Origin: Flavobacteriia bacterium
Lineage (GTDB): Bacteria; Bacteroidota; Bacteroidia; Flavobacteriales; Flavobacteriaceae
Length of the DNA: 64,000 nt
Assembly: GCA_004293165.1 (NCBI GenBank)
Contig: RDYL01000002.1
Location: forward strand, 124,001 to 188,000
Direction of reading: 5' to 3'
Every line of letters starts with the position of its first letter. Within the stretch, counting starts at the first letter, position 1. The notes beneath the pieces are model-generated. The model saw only the letters and a program-made list of their open reading frames with translations. It had not been told where the DNA came from and ran no database searches. The position numbers were made by a program, and so were the translations under genes. Shown piece by piece: positions 54,314 to 62,658 of this stretch.

Positions 54314-57300
54314 ATGCAAAAAATTGTTTTTTTAGCGGGATTTCTGTTGTGTTTTTTGGGAGGTTACGCTCAAGAGACATTACAATCGTACCCAACTAAA
54401 AAAATTGCTTTTTCAAAAGATACGATTTCAATTGAAAAATTCAGTTTAAACAATTCCTTTTTTGAAATTAAAGACAAAAACGGAACAGTCATTGATACGA
54501 GCTTTTACAAAGTAAATTTTCAAAAAGGAACTTTGATTTTTACCAAAGAAATCAATACTTCTGATTCGTTAGTGATTCGCTATTCAAAATTCCCTGACTT
54601 TTTAACCAAAACGTATTCTATTTATGATGACGACAAAGTGGTTTCTAACGAAGCAGGAAAATTAGTAGTTTTCAAAAAAGAAAAGAACACTAAATTCAAA
54701 CCTTTCGACGGATTAAATACTTCAGGAAGTATTACGCGTGGTGTTACGGTTGGAAATAATCAAAACACGGTGGTGAATTCGAATTTAGATTTGCAAATCA
54801 CAGGAAAAATTTCAGACAAAGTCAGTTTGCGTGCTTCGATTCAAGACAGTAATATACCGTTGCAAGAAGGTGGTTATTCGCAAAAATTAGACGAATTTGA
54901 CCAAATCTTCATCGAATTATTTTCGGATAAATGGAACATTCGTGCCGGCGATTTATTTCTGGAAAATAGAAAATCTGCTTTCCTGAATTTCAACAAAAAA
55001 GTGCAAGGTTTAGCCACACGTTTTACCTTTGGAACGCCTGATAAAAAAACAGAAGTGGTTGCTTCTGGAGCTTTGGTGCGTGGACAATATGCAAGAAGCA
55101 CATTTGTTGGTCAGGAAGGAAATCAGGGTCCGTATAAATTACGAGGAAATAACAACGAGTTGTATGTTTTGGTAATTTCAGGTTCGGAACGAGTTTATGT
55201 CAACGGAATTTTGAAAACTCGTGGAGAAAACAACGATTATATTATAGATTACAACGCTGGAGAAATCATTTTTACTTCATTATTTCCAATTACTTCCGAA
55301 ATGCGAATCAACGTAGAATATCAATACACCGATAGAAATTTTAACCGATTTATAACATATGGTGGAATTTCGCACGAGCGAGAAAATTGGCAAATTGGCG
55401 GATATGTTTACTCAGAAAGTGATGTTAAAAACCAGCCGTTGCAACAGAATTTATCTTCGGAACAAATTGATATTTTACAAAATGCGGGTGATGATATTTT
55501 GCAAATGAATGGACCCTCAGCTTATTTAGATTCCTATTCCGAAAATAAAATTCTGTACAAAAAAGTGATTGTTGGTGCTGTGGAAGTATTTGAATATTCG
55601 AATAATCCAACAGACGAATTGTATAATGTGCGATTTTCGTTAGTGGGAAACAATCAAGGAAATTACGTTTTAGTCAACAATCAAGCGGTTGGAAAAATTT
55701 ATGAATATGTTGCACCAATAGCTGGAATTCCGCAAGGAAATTATGAACCCATTGTCCGTTTGATTTCGCCTACAAAAATTCAAATGGCAACGATTTTAGG
55801 AAAATACAATCCCAGCGAAAAAACGCTTTTGGATTTTGAAGTAGCATTAAGCAACAGCGACCAAAATTTGTATTCGACTTTAGATGACAATAATAACAAA
55901 GGATTTGCTGGAAAATTCAATGGAAAGCAACGCCTTTTTGATGGAAAAACTAAGATTGATGCATTTGCAAATTATCAGTTGGTGCAAGAAAATTTCAAAA
56001 CCATTGAACGTTTGTACAACATCGAATTTAATCGAGATTGGAACATTACTTCGACTTTATTAGGCAATCAAAGTTTTTTGACTTCGGGATTAGATTTTAA
56101 TTTCAACAACAAAGGAAAAGCGCATTATCAGTTTGAAAACTTAGCTTTTGGCGATGCTTTTTCAGGAAATAAACATATTTTTTCAGGAAGATATGCCACA
56201 AAAAATTGGATATTTTGGAGTAATTCGAGTGTAATGAAAAGCGATTACGAACTTTCTAATTCGTCTTTCGCTAGAAGTCAAAATCGCTCGTCGTATAAAT
56301 TGGGTAAAAATTGGGTAGGCGCTACCGTAAATTTGGAAGATAATTCCGAAAAACTAAAAGCTACCAATACATTTTCGGCCTTGAGCCAACGTTTTTTAGA
56401 ATATGGTGCATTTGTGGGAAGAGGCGATTCTACTAAAGTTTTTGTGGAATTGGGATTTTTACAACGCCAGAATGATAGTTTACAAAACAACCGAATTGAG
56501 CGAGTAAATCATTCGAATTCGTATTATATGAAATCGCAATTAATTAAAACTGAAAAAAGCAATTTGAGTGTGTTTTTGAATTACCGAACCTTGAAATATG
56601 AAGATTCCAATTTAAAAGATGAACCGTCTTTGAATTCACGAATTTTGTACTCGGATCGATTTTTTGGACAAATACTACAAACTACAACCGCGTATGAAAC
56701 TAGTTCTGGAACCATTGCCCAACAAGAATTTACTTACTTACAAGTAGAACCCGGGCAAGGTGTTTACATGTGGAACGATTATAACAGTAATGGAATTCAG
56801 GAATTACAAGAATTTGAAATTGCGCCTTATCCAGATTTAGCAATTTATGTTAGGGTGTTTTTACCGAATCAAGTTTTCATTAGAACCCATCAAAATAAAT
56901 TTTCGCAAGCGTTGAATTTCAATTTTAACCAATGGCAAAATGATAACGGTTTTAAGAAATTTGCCTCGCACTTTTACAATCAAACTTCGTTTTTAATCGA
57001 TCGAAAAATAAAAAGAAATGGCGCTAATTTCGATTTGAATCCGTTTTCAAAAGAGGAGGAAGAATTAATTGGTTTGAATACAAATTTTAGAAACAGTTTA
57101 TTTTTTAATCGTGGTAAACAACAGCATTCAATAACTTATTCGTTCTTGTTAAACGAAAGTCAAAATTTGCTTTCTGTAGGAAGTATTTCGGCTAAAAATC
57201 AGTCACATCAATTACAATATCAACATTTGGTGAAAAAAAGTTGGTTGTTTACTTTTTCAGGAAATACCACAACAAGCAAATCCGATTCAGAAAATTATCC

Positions 57301-57718
57301 AAGTAGAAATTTTGAAATTGAGAGCTATCAAGTTGAGCCGAAAATTGGCTATTTGTTTTCAAAAAATGCGAGTTGGGATGTTATCTTTGAATTTCAACAA
57401 AAAGAAAATCAAATTGGCGCATTGGAAACCTTAACACAAAATAGATTAGGAACTTCATTTACCTTCAATAGTGAAAAAGGATTTAGCATGAATGGTGAGT
57501 TTTCAATTTATAACAATTCGTATGATGGAAATGTATTGTCAGCCGTTGGTTTTCAGATGTTAGAAGGTTTACAACCTGGTAAAAATCAAACTTGGCGCTT
57601 ACTTTTGCAGAAAAACTTGACGCAATATTTAGACATTAATATTAACTATCAAGGCCGAAATAGCGAAACTAGTAAAACGATTCATACAGGCAATGTACAA
57701 TTGAGAGCATTTTTTTAG
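54314..57718 (+). CDS. Very large putative outer-membrane beta-barrel protein of unknown function
   Basis: This 1134-residue protein has a signal peptide (MQKIVFLAGFLLCFLGGYAQ), an N-terminal domain (about 22-130) and a segment NTSGSITRGVTVGNNQN. A long run of amphipathic beta-strand text follows and ends in a terminal Phe-Phe (VQLRAFF), as in outer-membrane barrels. The segment GSERVYVNGILKTRGENNDY (about 290-312) with IDYNAGEIIFT resembles a domain recurring in large Bacteroidota surface/OM proteins. I do not recognise a named family. It stands with a gliding-type surface protein downstream, so a role in surface export or assembly is possible but unproven. Confidence 0.75.
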   Translation: MQKIVFLAGFLLCFLGGYAQETLQSYPTKKIAFSKDTISIEKFSLNNSFFEIKDKNGTVIDTSFYKVNFQKGTLIFTKEINTSDSLVIRYSKFPDFLTKTYSIYDDDKVVSNEAGKLVVFKKEKNTKFKPFDGLNTSGSITRGVTVGNNQNTVVNSNLDLQITGKISDKVSLRASIQDSNIPLQEGGYSQKLDEFDQIFIELFSDKWNIRAGDLFLENRKSAFLNFNKKVQGLATRFTFGTPDKKTEVVASGALVRGQYARSTFVGQEGNQGPYKLRGNNNELYVLVISGSERVYVNGILKTRGENNDYIIDYNAGEIIFTSLFPITSEMRINVEYQYTDRNFNRFITYGGISHERENWQIGGYVYSESDVKNQPLQQNLSSEQIDILQNAGDDILQMNGPSAYLDSYSENKILYKKVIVGAVEVFEYSNNPTDELYNVRFSLVGNNQGNYVLVNNQAVGKIYEYVAPIAGIPQGNYEPIVRLISPTKIQMATILGKYNPSEKTLLDFEVALSNSDQNLYSTLDDNNNKGFAGKFNGKQRLFDGKTKIDAFANYQLVQENFKTIERLYNIEFNRDWNITSTLLGNQSFLTSGLDFNFNNKGKAHYQFENLAFGDAFSGNKHIFSGRYATKNWIFWSNSSVMKSDYELSNSSFARSQNRSSYKLGKNWVGATVNLEDNSEKLKATNTFSALSQRFLEYGAFVGRGDSTKVFVELGFLQRQNDSLQNNRIERVNHSNSYYMKSQLIKTEKSNLSVFLNYRTLKYEDSNLKDEPSLNSRILYSDRFFGQILQTTTAYETSSGTIAQQEFTYLQVEPGQGVYMWNDYNSNGIQELQEFEIAPYPDLAIYVRVFLPNQVFIRTHQNKFSQALNFNFNQWQNDNGFKKFASHFYNQTSFLIDRKIKRNGANFDLNPFSKEEEELIGLNTNFRNSLFFNRGKQQHSITYSFLLNESQNLLSVGSISAKNQSHQLQYQHLVKKSWLFTFSGNTTTSKSDSENYPSRNFEIESYQVEPKIGYLFSKNASWDVIFEFQQKENQIGALETLTQNRLGTSFTFNSEKGFSMNGEFSIYNNSYDGNVLSAVGFQMLEGLQPGKNQTWRLLLQKNLTQYLDININYQGRNSETSKTIHTGNVQLRAFF

Positions 57719-57776
57719 TTAAAAAATATTAATTTATCTCTATTTCTAATTAAATTTACCAATTAAAACCCATGAT

Positions 57777-60700
57777 ATGTTAAGGATTTTTTTTGTAATT
57801 ATATTTTTTAATTTTACTCAATTAGGATTTACCCAATTAAGTAATAAACATTGGATTCCGCCTTTACATTCTAGAGATGCTAATGTTGTAAATGACCATT
57901 ATATATATTTATCAACACCATCACCTACACCATTTCAGGTAAATATTACTTCAGGAAATGGCATTCCATTAAACGGATCTCCCTTTACTATTTCACAAGG
58001 AAATCCGCAACAAATATTTATTGGAAATGGACAAAATTCACTTATGTTTCGCCCACTTGACGATGTGAATATTATAAGAAATAATTTCGGTTTGATACTA
58101 GAAGGGAATAAAGATTTTTATGTGAGTTTTAGAGTAAGATCTACAAATCATGCTGAAATGTTAGTTTCTAAAGGTAAATCTGGAACTGGAACAAATTTTA
58201 GAGTTGGAAGTTTGCCTCAAAATTCAGAAGGAGCGGCTAGAAATTTTGTTGCAAGTATAATGGCTACAGAAGACAATACAATTGTTGCTGTTTCTGATTA
58301 CGATACAGATGTAGTATTTGCGTCAAGTACAGGGAATATAACATCTGACACTCAAAATTTTGTATTAAATAGTGGTGAAAGCGTTATTTTATCAGGCTAT
58401 ACTGATACACCTGCTAATTTAACTGGTTTTATTGGAGCTAACATCACATCTGACAAGCCTATTGCTGTAAATACAGGTAATGCATTAGCTGGTATGATGT
58501 CGGCTTTTGATGGTCAAGATTTTAATTTAGACCAAATTGTTCCTGTAGAAAAAGTTGGTAATGAATATGTTGTTGTAAAAGGAAATGGTAGTGATAATAC
58601 AGAGCGTCCCTTAGTTATAGCAACAGAAGATAATACAAACATTTATATAAATGATTCAACAATACCTATAACAAATTTAAATGCAGGCGATTATTATTTG
58701 GCTCCTACCTCGTTTTATCAGGGCACAAATAATCAAAATATGTATATTAAAAGTGACAAACCTGTTTACCTATATCAAATTATCGCTGGTGACATAAGTG
58801 ATGCTACTTCTGGATTAAATTTTATTCCGCCTCTAAGCTGTTATTGGCAAAAGAGTGTTGATTTAATACCAAGTATTAACTCTATTGGATTTACCCAATA
58901 CACGGGTGAAATTATTGCCGTAACACATTCGGGCTCAATTGTTTTGGTAAATAACGTTCCAACATCAGCTTTACCACAAGCGGTTTTAGGAAATAATGAA
59001 TGGGTGACTTATAGAATTTCCAATACTGTAGGTGATGTAAAAATAGAATCCGATGGCCCATTAGCAGTTGGTGTTTTTGGAGCAAGTGGTTTTGCAGGAT
59101 ATGGTGGCTATTATTCAGGGTTTGGAAGTATTCCTGAAGATACTAATGTTTCTATTTGTTCAAACGAGAGTATTGATTTATTTGATGCAATCATTGGAAA
59201 TCCATTACCTAATGGGACTTGGACTCCTTCACTAAGTAGTGGAAACGGCATTTTTAATGGAGCCATTGACCCACCTGGAAATTATGACTATTCATTTAAT
59301 ATTACTTGTGGAGGAATTAATATTCCTGTTACTGTAACAGTTACAGTAGCAGTTTTTCAAGCTGTTTCTGCAGGAGATAATGCAAGTGTGACCAAATGTA
59401 TTAACGATACACCTTTTCATTTATTTCCTTTATTAGGTTCTTCCGCACAAACTGGAGGAAGTTGGAGTCCTAATTTGAATTCAGGAACAGATGAGTTTAA
59501 TCCAGCTATAGATTTACCTGGAATTTATAAATATACACTCCCTGCCATTGGGGTATGCCCTCCTGTAACTTCAGAAATAAGCGTCACTATTAACCCGATT
59601 CCTAATGTTTTTCCCATATCAGCATTAGAAGAATGTGACAATACAATTGATGGAAATGACGCAAATGGTTTTACTACTTTTAATTTATCTTCAAAAGATG
59701 CAGAGATTATAGGTTCACAGACTGGAATTGCTGTAAGTTATCATTTAGATCCTATCGAAGCTTCCTTTGGACAAAATAGTATAACTACAATTTACACTAA
59801 TGATAGAATTATCTATGTTAGATTAACAAATATTACAACCGGATGTTTTACCATAACCTCATTTAATTTAAATGTAAGACCCGTTCCAATTATTAATAAC
59901 AACATTTTATTAAAACAATGTGATATAGATACGGATGCAAGAACTACATTTAATTTAACACAAGCTAACTTGTTAATTTCAACAGACACAAGCTTAACGT
60001 ATACCTACCATAATAGTTTAGCTGGAGCAGACAATAATACAGATTTAGTTTTTGATGCTGTTTCATTTAATGCTTATAACGGAGATGAAGTATGGGTAAG
60101 AATAACAAACTCAAATGGTTGTTTCAAAACATCAAAAGTAATTTTAATCGTTTCAGCTACAATAATTCCTCAAACGTATAGGTATACTATTAACGATGTT
60201 TGTGATGATTACATAAACGCAACTGATCCAGATGGAGATGGAATAGGATATTTTAATTTAACTGAAATTGAACCCGCATTAACCAATCTATTTCCTTCAG
60301 GACAATCGTATACATTTACCTACTATCTTAATCAAACTGATGCAGAAACGGAACAAAATTTTATAACAAACATAACTAATTTCAGAAATACGGTTGCCAA
60401 CAATCAACTCATTTGGGTTCGAATTGAAAGTAACCTTTATGATTGTGCAGGATTAGGTCCGTTTTTAGAATTAATTGTTAATCCATTACCAGATATTAAT
60501 TTAGGAGATGATTTTGTCATCTGTATTGATCCAGTGTCGGGATTGGGCTCACGAAGAATTAATGCTACTCCTACAACAACTGGTAATTACAGTTATGCTT
60601 GGATACCTACAAATCCTAGTGGTAATGTATCTTCTTTTAATGTAACTGCTGCAGGAACTTATGAAGTAACAGTTACAAATTTAGACACTTCGTGTACGTT

Positions 60701-61220
60701 TACAGATTCAGTAAACATAACATTATCATCAGAACCAGCAAGCATAATTGCAGAATTAATAACCCCTGCTTTCTCATCTGATTTAGCATCAATACAAGCC
60801 ACAGCAATTGGAGGATTTGGAATCTATGAATATAGTTTAAACGGATTAGATTGGCAATCTAGTCCAATATTCAATAATTTATCCAATGGAAGTTACAACA
60901 TTTATGTAAGAGATAATAAGGGATGTGGTTTGCTTTTGTCTAATACGATTCAAACCATAACATATATCAATTATTTCACACCAAATGGTGATGGTTACAA
61001 TGATAGTTGGAATATCTATCTACCTATTGAATATGAAGCTGTAATAACAATTTATGATCGATACGGTAAATTATTGAAGCAGATTAGTCCAGAAACTTCA
61101 GGTTGGGACGGTATCTTTAATGGTGAACTAATGCCTTCAACAGACTATTGGTTTAAAGTAGAATATACTGAAGATAACACCAGAAAAGAATTCAAATCGC
61201 ATTTTAGTTTAAAAAGATAA
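57777..61220 (+). CDS. IgGFc-binding-like surface protein with gliding-motility C-terminal domain (T9SS type B)
   Basis: This 1147-residue secreted protein has a signal peptide (MLRIFFVIIFFNFTQLGFTQ) and an N-terminal IgGFc-binding-like region (about 30-460; HWIPPLHSRDANVVNDHYI). Repeated beta-sandwich modules follow (about 470-1000; text such as ITTIYTNDRIIYVRLTN). The end is a CHU_C/gliding-motility C-terminal domain (about 1060-1147; YFTPNGDGYNDSWNIY and GWDGIFNGELMPSTDYWFKV), the T9SS type B sorting signal. It should be on the cell surface and may act as an adhesin. It lies 58 bp after the giant OM protein gene. Confidence 0.88.
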   Translation: MLRIFFVIIFFNFTQLGFTQLSNKHWIPPLHSRDANVVNDHYIYLSTPSPTPFQVNITSGNGIPLNGSPFTISQGNPQQIFIGNGQNSLMFRPLDDVNIIRNNFGLILEGNKDFYVSFRVRSTNHAEMLVSKGKSGTGTNFRVGSLPQNSEGAARNFVASIMATEDNTIVAVSDYDTDVVFASSTGNITSDTQNFVLNSGESVILSGYTDTPANLTGFIGANITSDKPIAVNTGNALAGMMSAFDGQDFNLDQIVPVEKVGNEYVVVKGNGSDNTERPLVIATEDNTNIYINDSTIPITNLNAGDYYLAPTSFYQGTNNQNMYIKSDKPVYLYQIIAGDISDATSGLNFIPPLSCYWQKSVDLIPSINSIGFTQYTGEIIAVTHSGSIVLVNNVPTSALPQAVLGNNEWVTYRISNTVGDVKIESDGPLAVGVFGASGFAGYGGYYSGFGSIPEDTNVSICSNESIDLFDAIIGNPLPNGTWTPSLSSGNGIFNGAIDPPGNYDYSFNITCGGINIPVTVTVTVAVFQAVSAGDNASVTKCINDTPFHLFPLLGSSAQTGGSWSPNLNSGTDEFNPAIDLPGIYKYTLPAIGVCPPVTSEISVTINPIPNVFPISALEECDNTIDGNDANGFTTFNLSSKDAEIIGSQTGIAVSYHLDPIEASFGQNSITTIYTNDRIIYVRLTNITTGCFTITSFNLNVRPVPIINNNILLKQCDIDTDARTTFNLTQANLLISTDTSLTYTYHNSLAGADNNTDLVFDAVSFNAYNGDEVWVRITNSNGCFKTSKVILIVSATIIPQTYRYTINDVCDDYINATDPDGDGIGYFNLTEIEPALTNLFPSGQSYTFTYYLNQTDAETEQNFITNITNFRNTVANNQLIWVRIESNLYDCAGLGPFLELIVNPLPDINLGDDFVICIDPVSGLGSRRINATPTTTGNYSYAWIPTNPSGNVSSFNVTAAGTYEVTVTNLDTSCTFTDSVNITLSSEPASIIAELITPAFSSDLASIQATAIGGFGIYEYSLNGLDWQSSPIFNNLSNGSYNIYVRDNKGCGLLLSNTIQTITYINYFTPNGDGYNDSWNIYLPIEYEAVITIYDRYGKLLKQISPETSGWDGIFNGELMPSTDYWFKVEYTEDNTRKEFKSHFSLKR

Positions 61221-61226
61221 TTGGCA

Positions 61227-61976
61227 ATGGGAACAATAGAAACCATAATCAGCGAAAAAATAGCTACTTTACAGTTTTTTCATCCATCAAGTAATTCATT
61301 TCCTAGTACATTATTACAAAAATTAACCCATGAAATTAATTCTTTAAGCAAGAATGATAATGTATCAATAATTATTTTAAAGAGTCAGGGAACTGGAGCC
61401 TTTTGTGCTGGAGCTTCTTTTGATGAATTACTTTCGGTAAGTAATTATGAAGAAGGAAGCCTCTTTTTTTGTGGATTTGCAAATGTTATTAATGCAATGC
61501 GAAAGTGTCCAAAATTAATTATTGGAAGAGTTCATGGCAAAGCAGTAGGTGGAGGTGTTGGTTTAGCTGCGGCTTGCGATTATACATTTGCAAGCATGAA
61601 AAGTGAAATTAAACTTTCAGAAATAGCTATTGGTATTGGACCCTTTGTTATAGAACCAGCAGTATCAAGAAAAATTGGAAAAACGGCTATGTCCGAAATG
61701 ACTTTAAACCCAACTACTTGGAAAACTTCAAAATGGGCACATGAAAAGGGACTTTTTTCAGAAATATTTGAATCTATTGACGAATTAGATGTAAGAGTTG
61801 AAGAATACACTAAAGAGCTTTCATCATACAATGAAGAAGCCTTATATGAAATGAAAAAAGTACTATGGGAAGGAACCGATAATTGGGACACTTTACTTTA
61901 CGAAAGAGCCTCCATTTCAGGCAAATTAGTATTATCTGACTTCACAAAAAAAGCATTAGAAAAATTTAAAAAATGA
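61227..61976 (+). CDS. Enoyl-CoA hydratase/isomerase (crotonase) family, probable methylglutaconyl-CoA hydratase
   Basis: This 249-residue crotonase has the oxyanion-hole text AFCAGASFDELL and the HGKAVGGGVGLAAACDYTFA motif. KLSEIAIGIGPFVIEPAV supplies the active-site Glu region; this variant resembles flavobacterial methylglutaconyl-CoA hydratases of the leucine breakdown route. I use the ATG at 61227; a TTG at 61222 in another reading and an in-frame TTG at 61221 are weaker. It starts 6 bp after the previous stop and its TGA overlaps the next ATG (ATGA). Confidence 0.85.
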   Translation: MGTIETIISEKIATLQFFHPSSNSFPSTLLQKLTHEINSLSKNDNVSIIILKSQGTGAFCAGASFDELLSVSNYEEGSLFFCGFANVINAMRKCPKLIIGRVHGKAVGGGVGLAAACDYTFASMKSEIKLSEIAIGIGPFVIEPAVSRKIGKTAMSEMTLNPTTWKTSKWAHEKGLFSEIFESIDELDVRVEEYTKELSSYNEEALYEMKKVLWEGTDNWDTLLYERASISGKLVLSDFTKKALEKFKK

Positions 61977-62152
61977 GAAGTTTAATCCTCTTACTTCAAC
62001 AAGTAAACGTTGAACAAAAAATAAAGTCAGCACCAAATGGTCAATATCAAATAGGTGTTTTAATAGGTTCATTTATACCCTTTATAGTCTTAGTGGGTAT
62101 TGCTTATGCCTTATATTACAGAGCTAAAAAAAAAGATCAAAAATCTAAATAA
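61973..62152 (+). CDS. Small single-pass membrane protein, 59 residues
   Basis: The ATG overlaps the crotonase stop (ATGA), a strong sign of translational coupling. The protein begins MRSLILLLQQVNVEQKIKSA and has one transmembrane segment (about 28-48; GVLIGSFIPFIVLVGIAYAL) and a Lys-rich tail (RAKKKDQKSK). It ends 6 bp before the QueD-like start. I do not recognise a family. Position and composition make it a credible gene missed by length cut-offs. Confidence 0.72.
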   Translation: MRSLILLLQQVNVEQKIKSAPNGQYQIGVLIGSFIPFIVLVGIAYALYYRAKKKDQKSK

Positions 62153-62158
62153 GAAATT

Positions 62159-62608
62159 ATGTCAAACATAAGAATTACAAAGCAATTTAACTTTGAAACA
62201 GGTCATGCGTTATACGGATATGATGGAAAATGCAAAAATGTTCATGGCCATAGTTACAAACTTTCAGTAACAGTAATTGGAAAACCAATAACTGACAAAA
62301 CGAATGTTAAGTACGGGATGGTAATTGATTTTGGTGACTTAAAGAAAATTGTAAAAGAACAAATTGTAGATGTATTCGATCATGCCACAGTTTTTAATAA
62401 AAATACTCCTCATATTGAACTAGCACATGAATTAAAATCAAGAGGGCATGATGTTATATTGGTTGACTACCAACCAACAAGTGAAAATATGGTTATAGAT
62501 TTTTCAAATAAAATTAAAAACCTTTTACCAGAAAATATTAATTTACATTCCCTTCGATTACAAGAGACCGAAACATCCTTTGCAGAATGGTATGCTTCAG
62601 ACAATTAA
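62159..62608 (+). CDS. queD: 6-carboxytetrahydropterin synthase / PTPS family protein
   Basis: This 149-residue protein has the PTPS fold with zinc His ligands in ETGHALYGYDGKCKNVHGHSYKL (first His near residue 16, then the HGH pair) and the catalytic Cys in KCKN. Conserved segments MVIDFGDLKK, DHATVFNKN and LQETETSFAEW follow. It belongs to the queuosine precursor route (QueD) or a related pterin step; the distinction cannot be made from sequence alone. It ends the crotonase-small ORF-queD run. Confidence 0.88.
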   Translation: MSNIRITKQFNFETGHALYGYDGKCKNVHGHSYKLSVTVIGKPITDKTNVKYGMVIDFGDLKKIVKEQIVDVFDHATVFNKNTPHIELAHELKSRGHDVILVDYQPTSENMVIDFSNKIKNLLPENINLHSLRLQETETSFAEWYASDN

Positions 62609-62612
62609 ACAT

Positions 62613-62643
62613 AAAAAAAGTCCTCAAATTGAGGACTTTTCTT
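62613..62643. terminator. Bidirectional terminator between queD and the OmpA gene
   Basis: Arms aaaagtcctcaa (62616-62627) and ttgaggactttt (62629-62640) form a hairpin between convergent genes, with A- and T-runs on the two sides. Confidence 0.85.
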
Positions 62644-62658
62644 TTAAATATCTATTAG

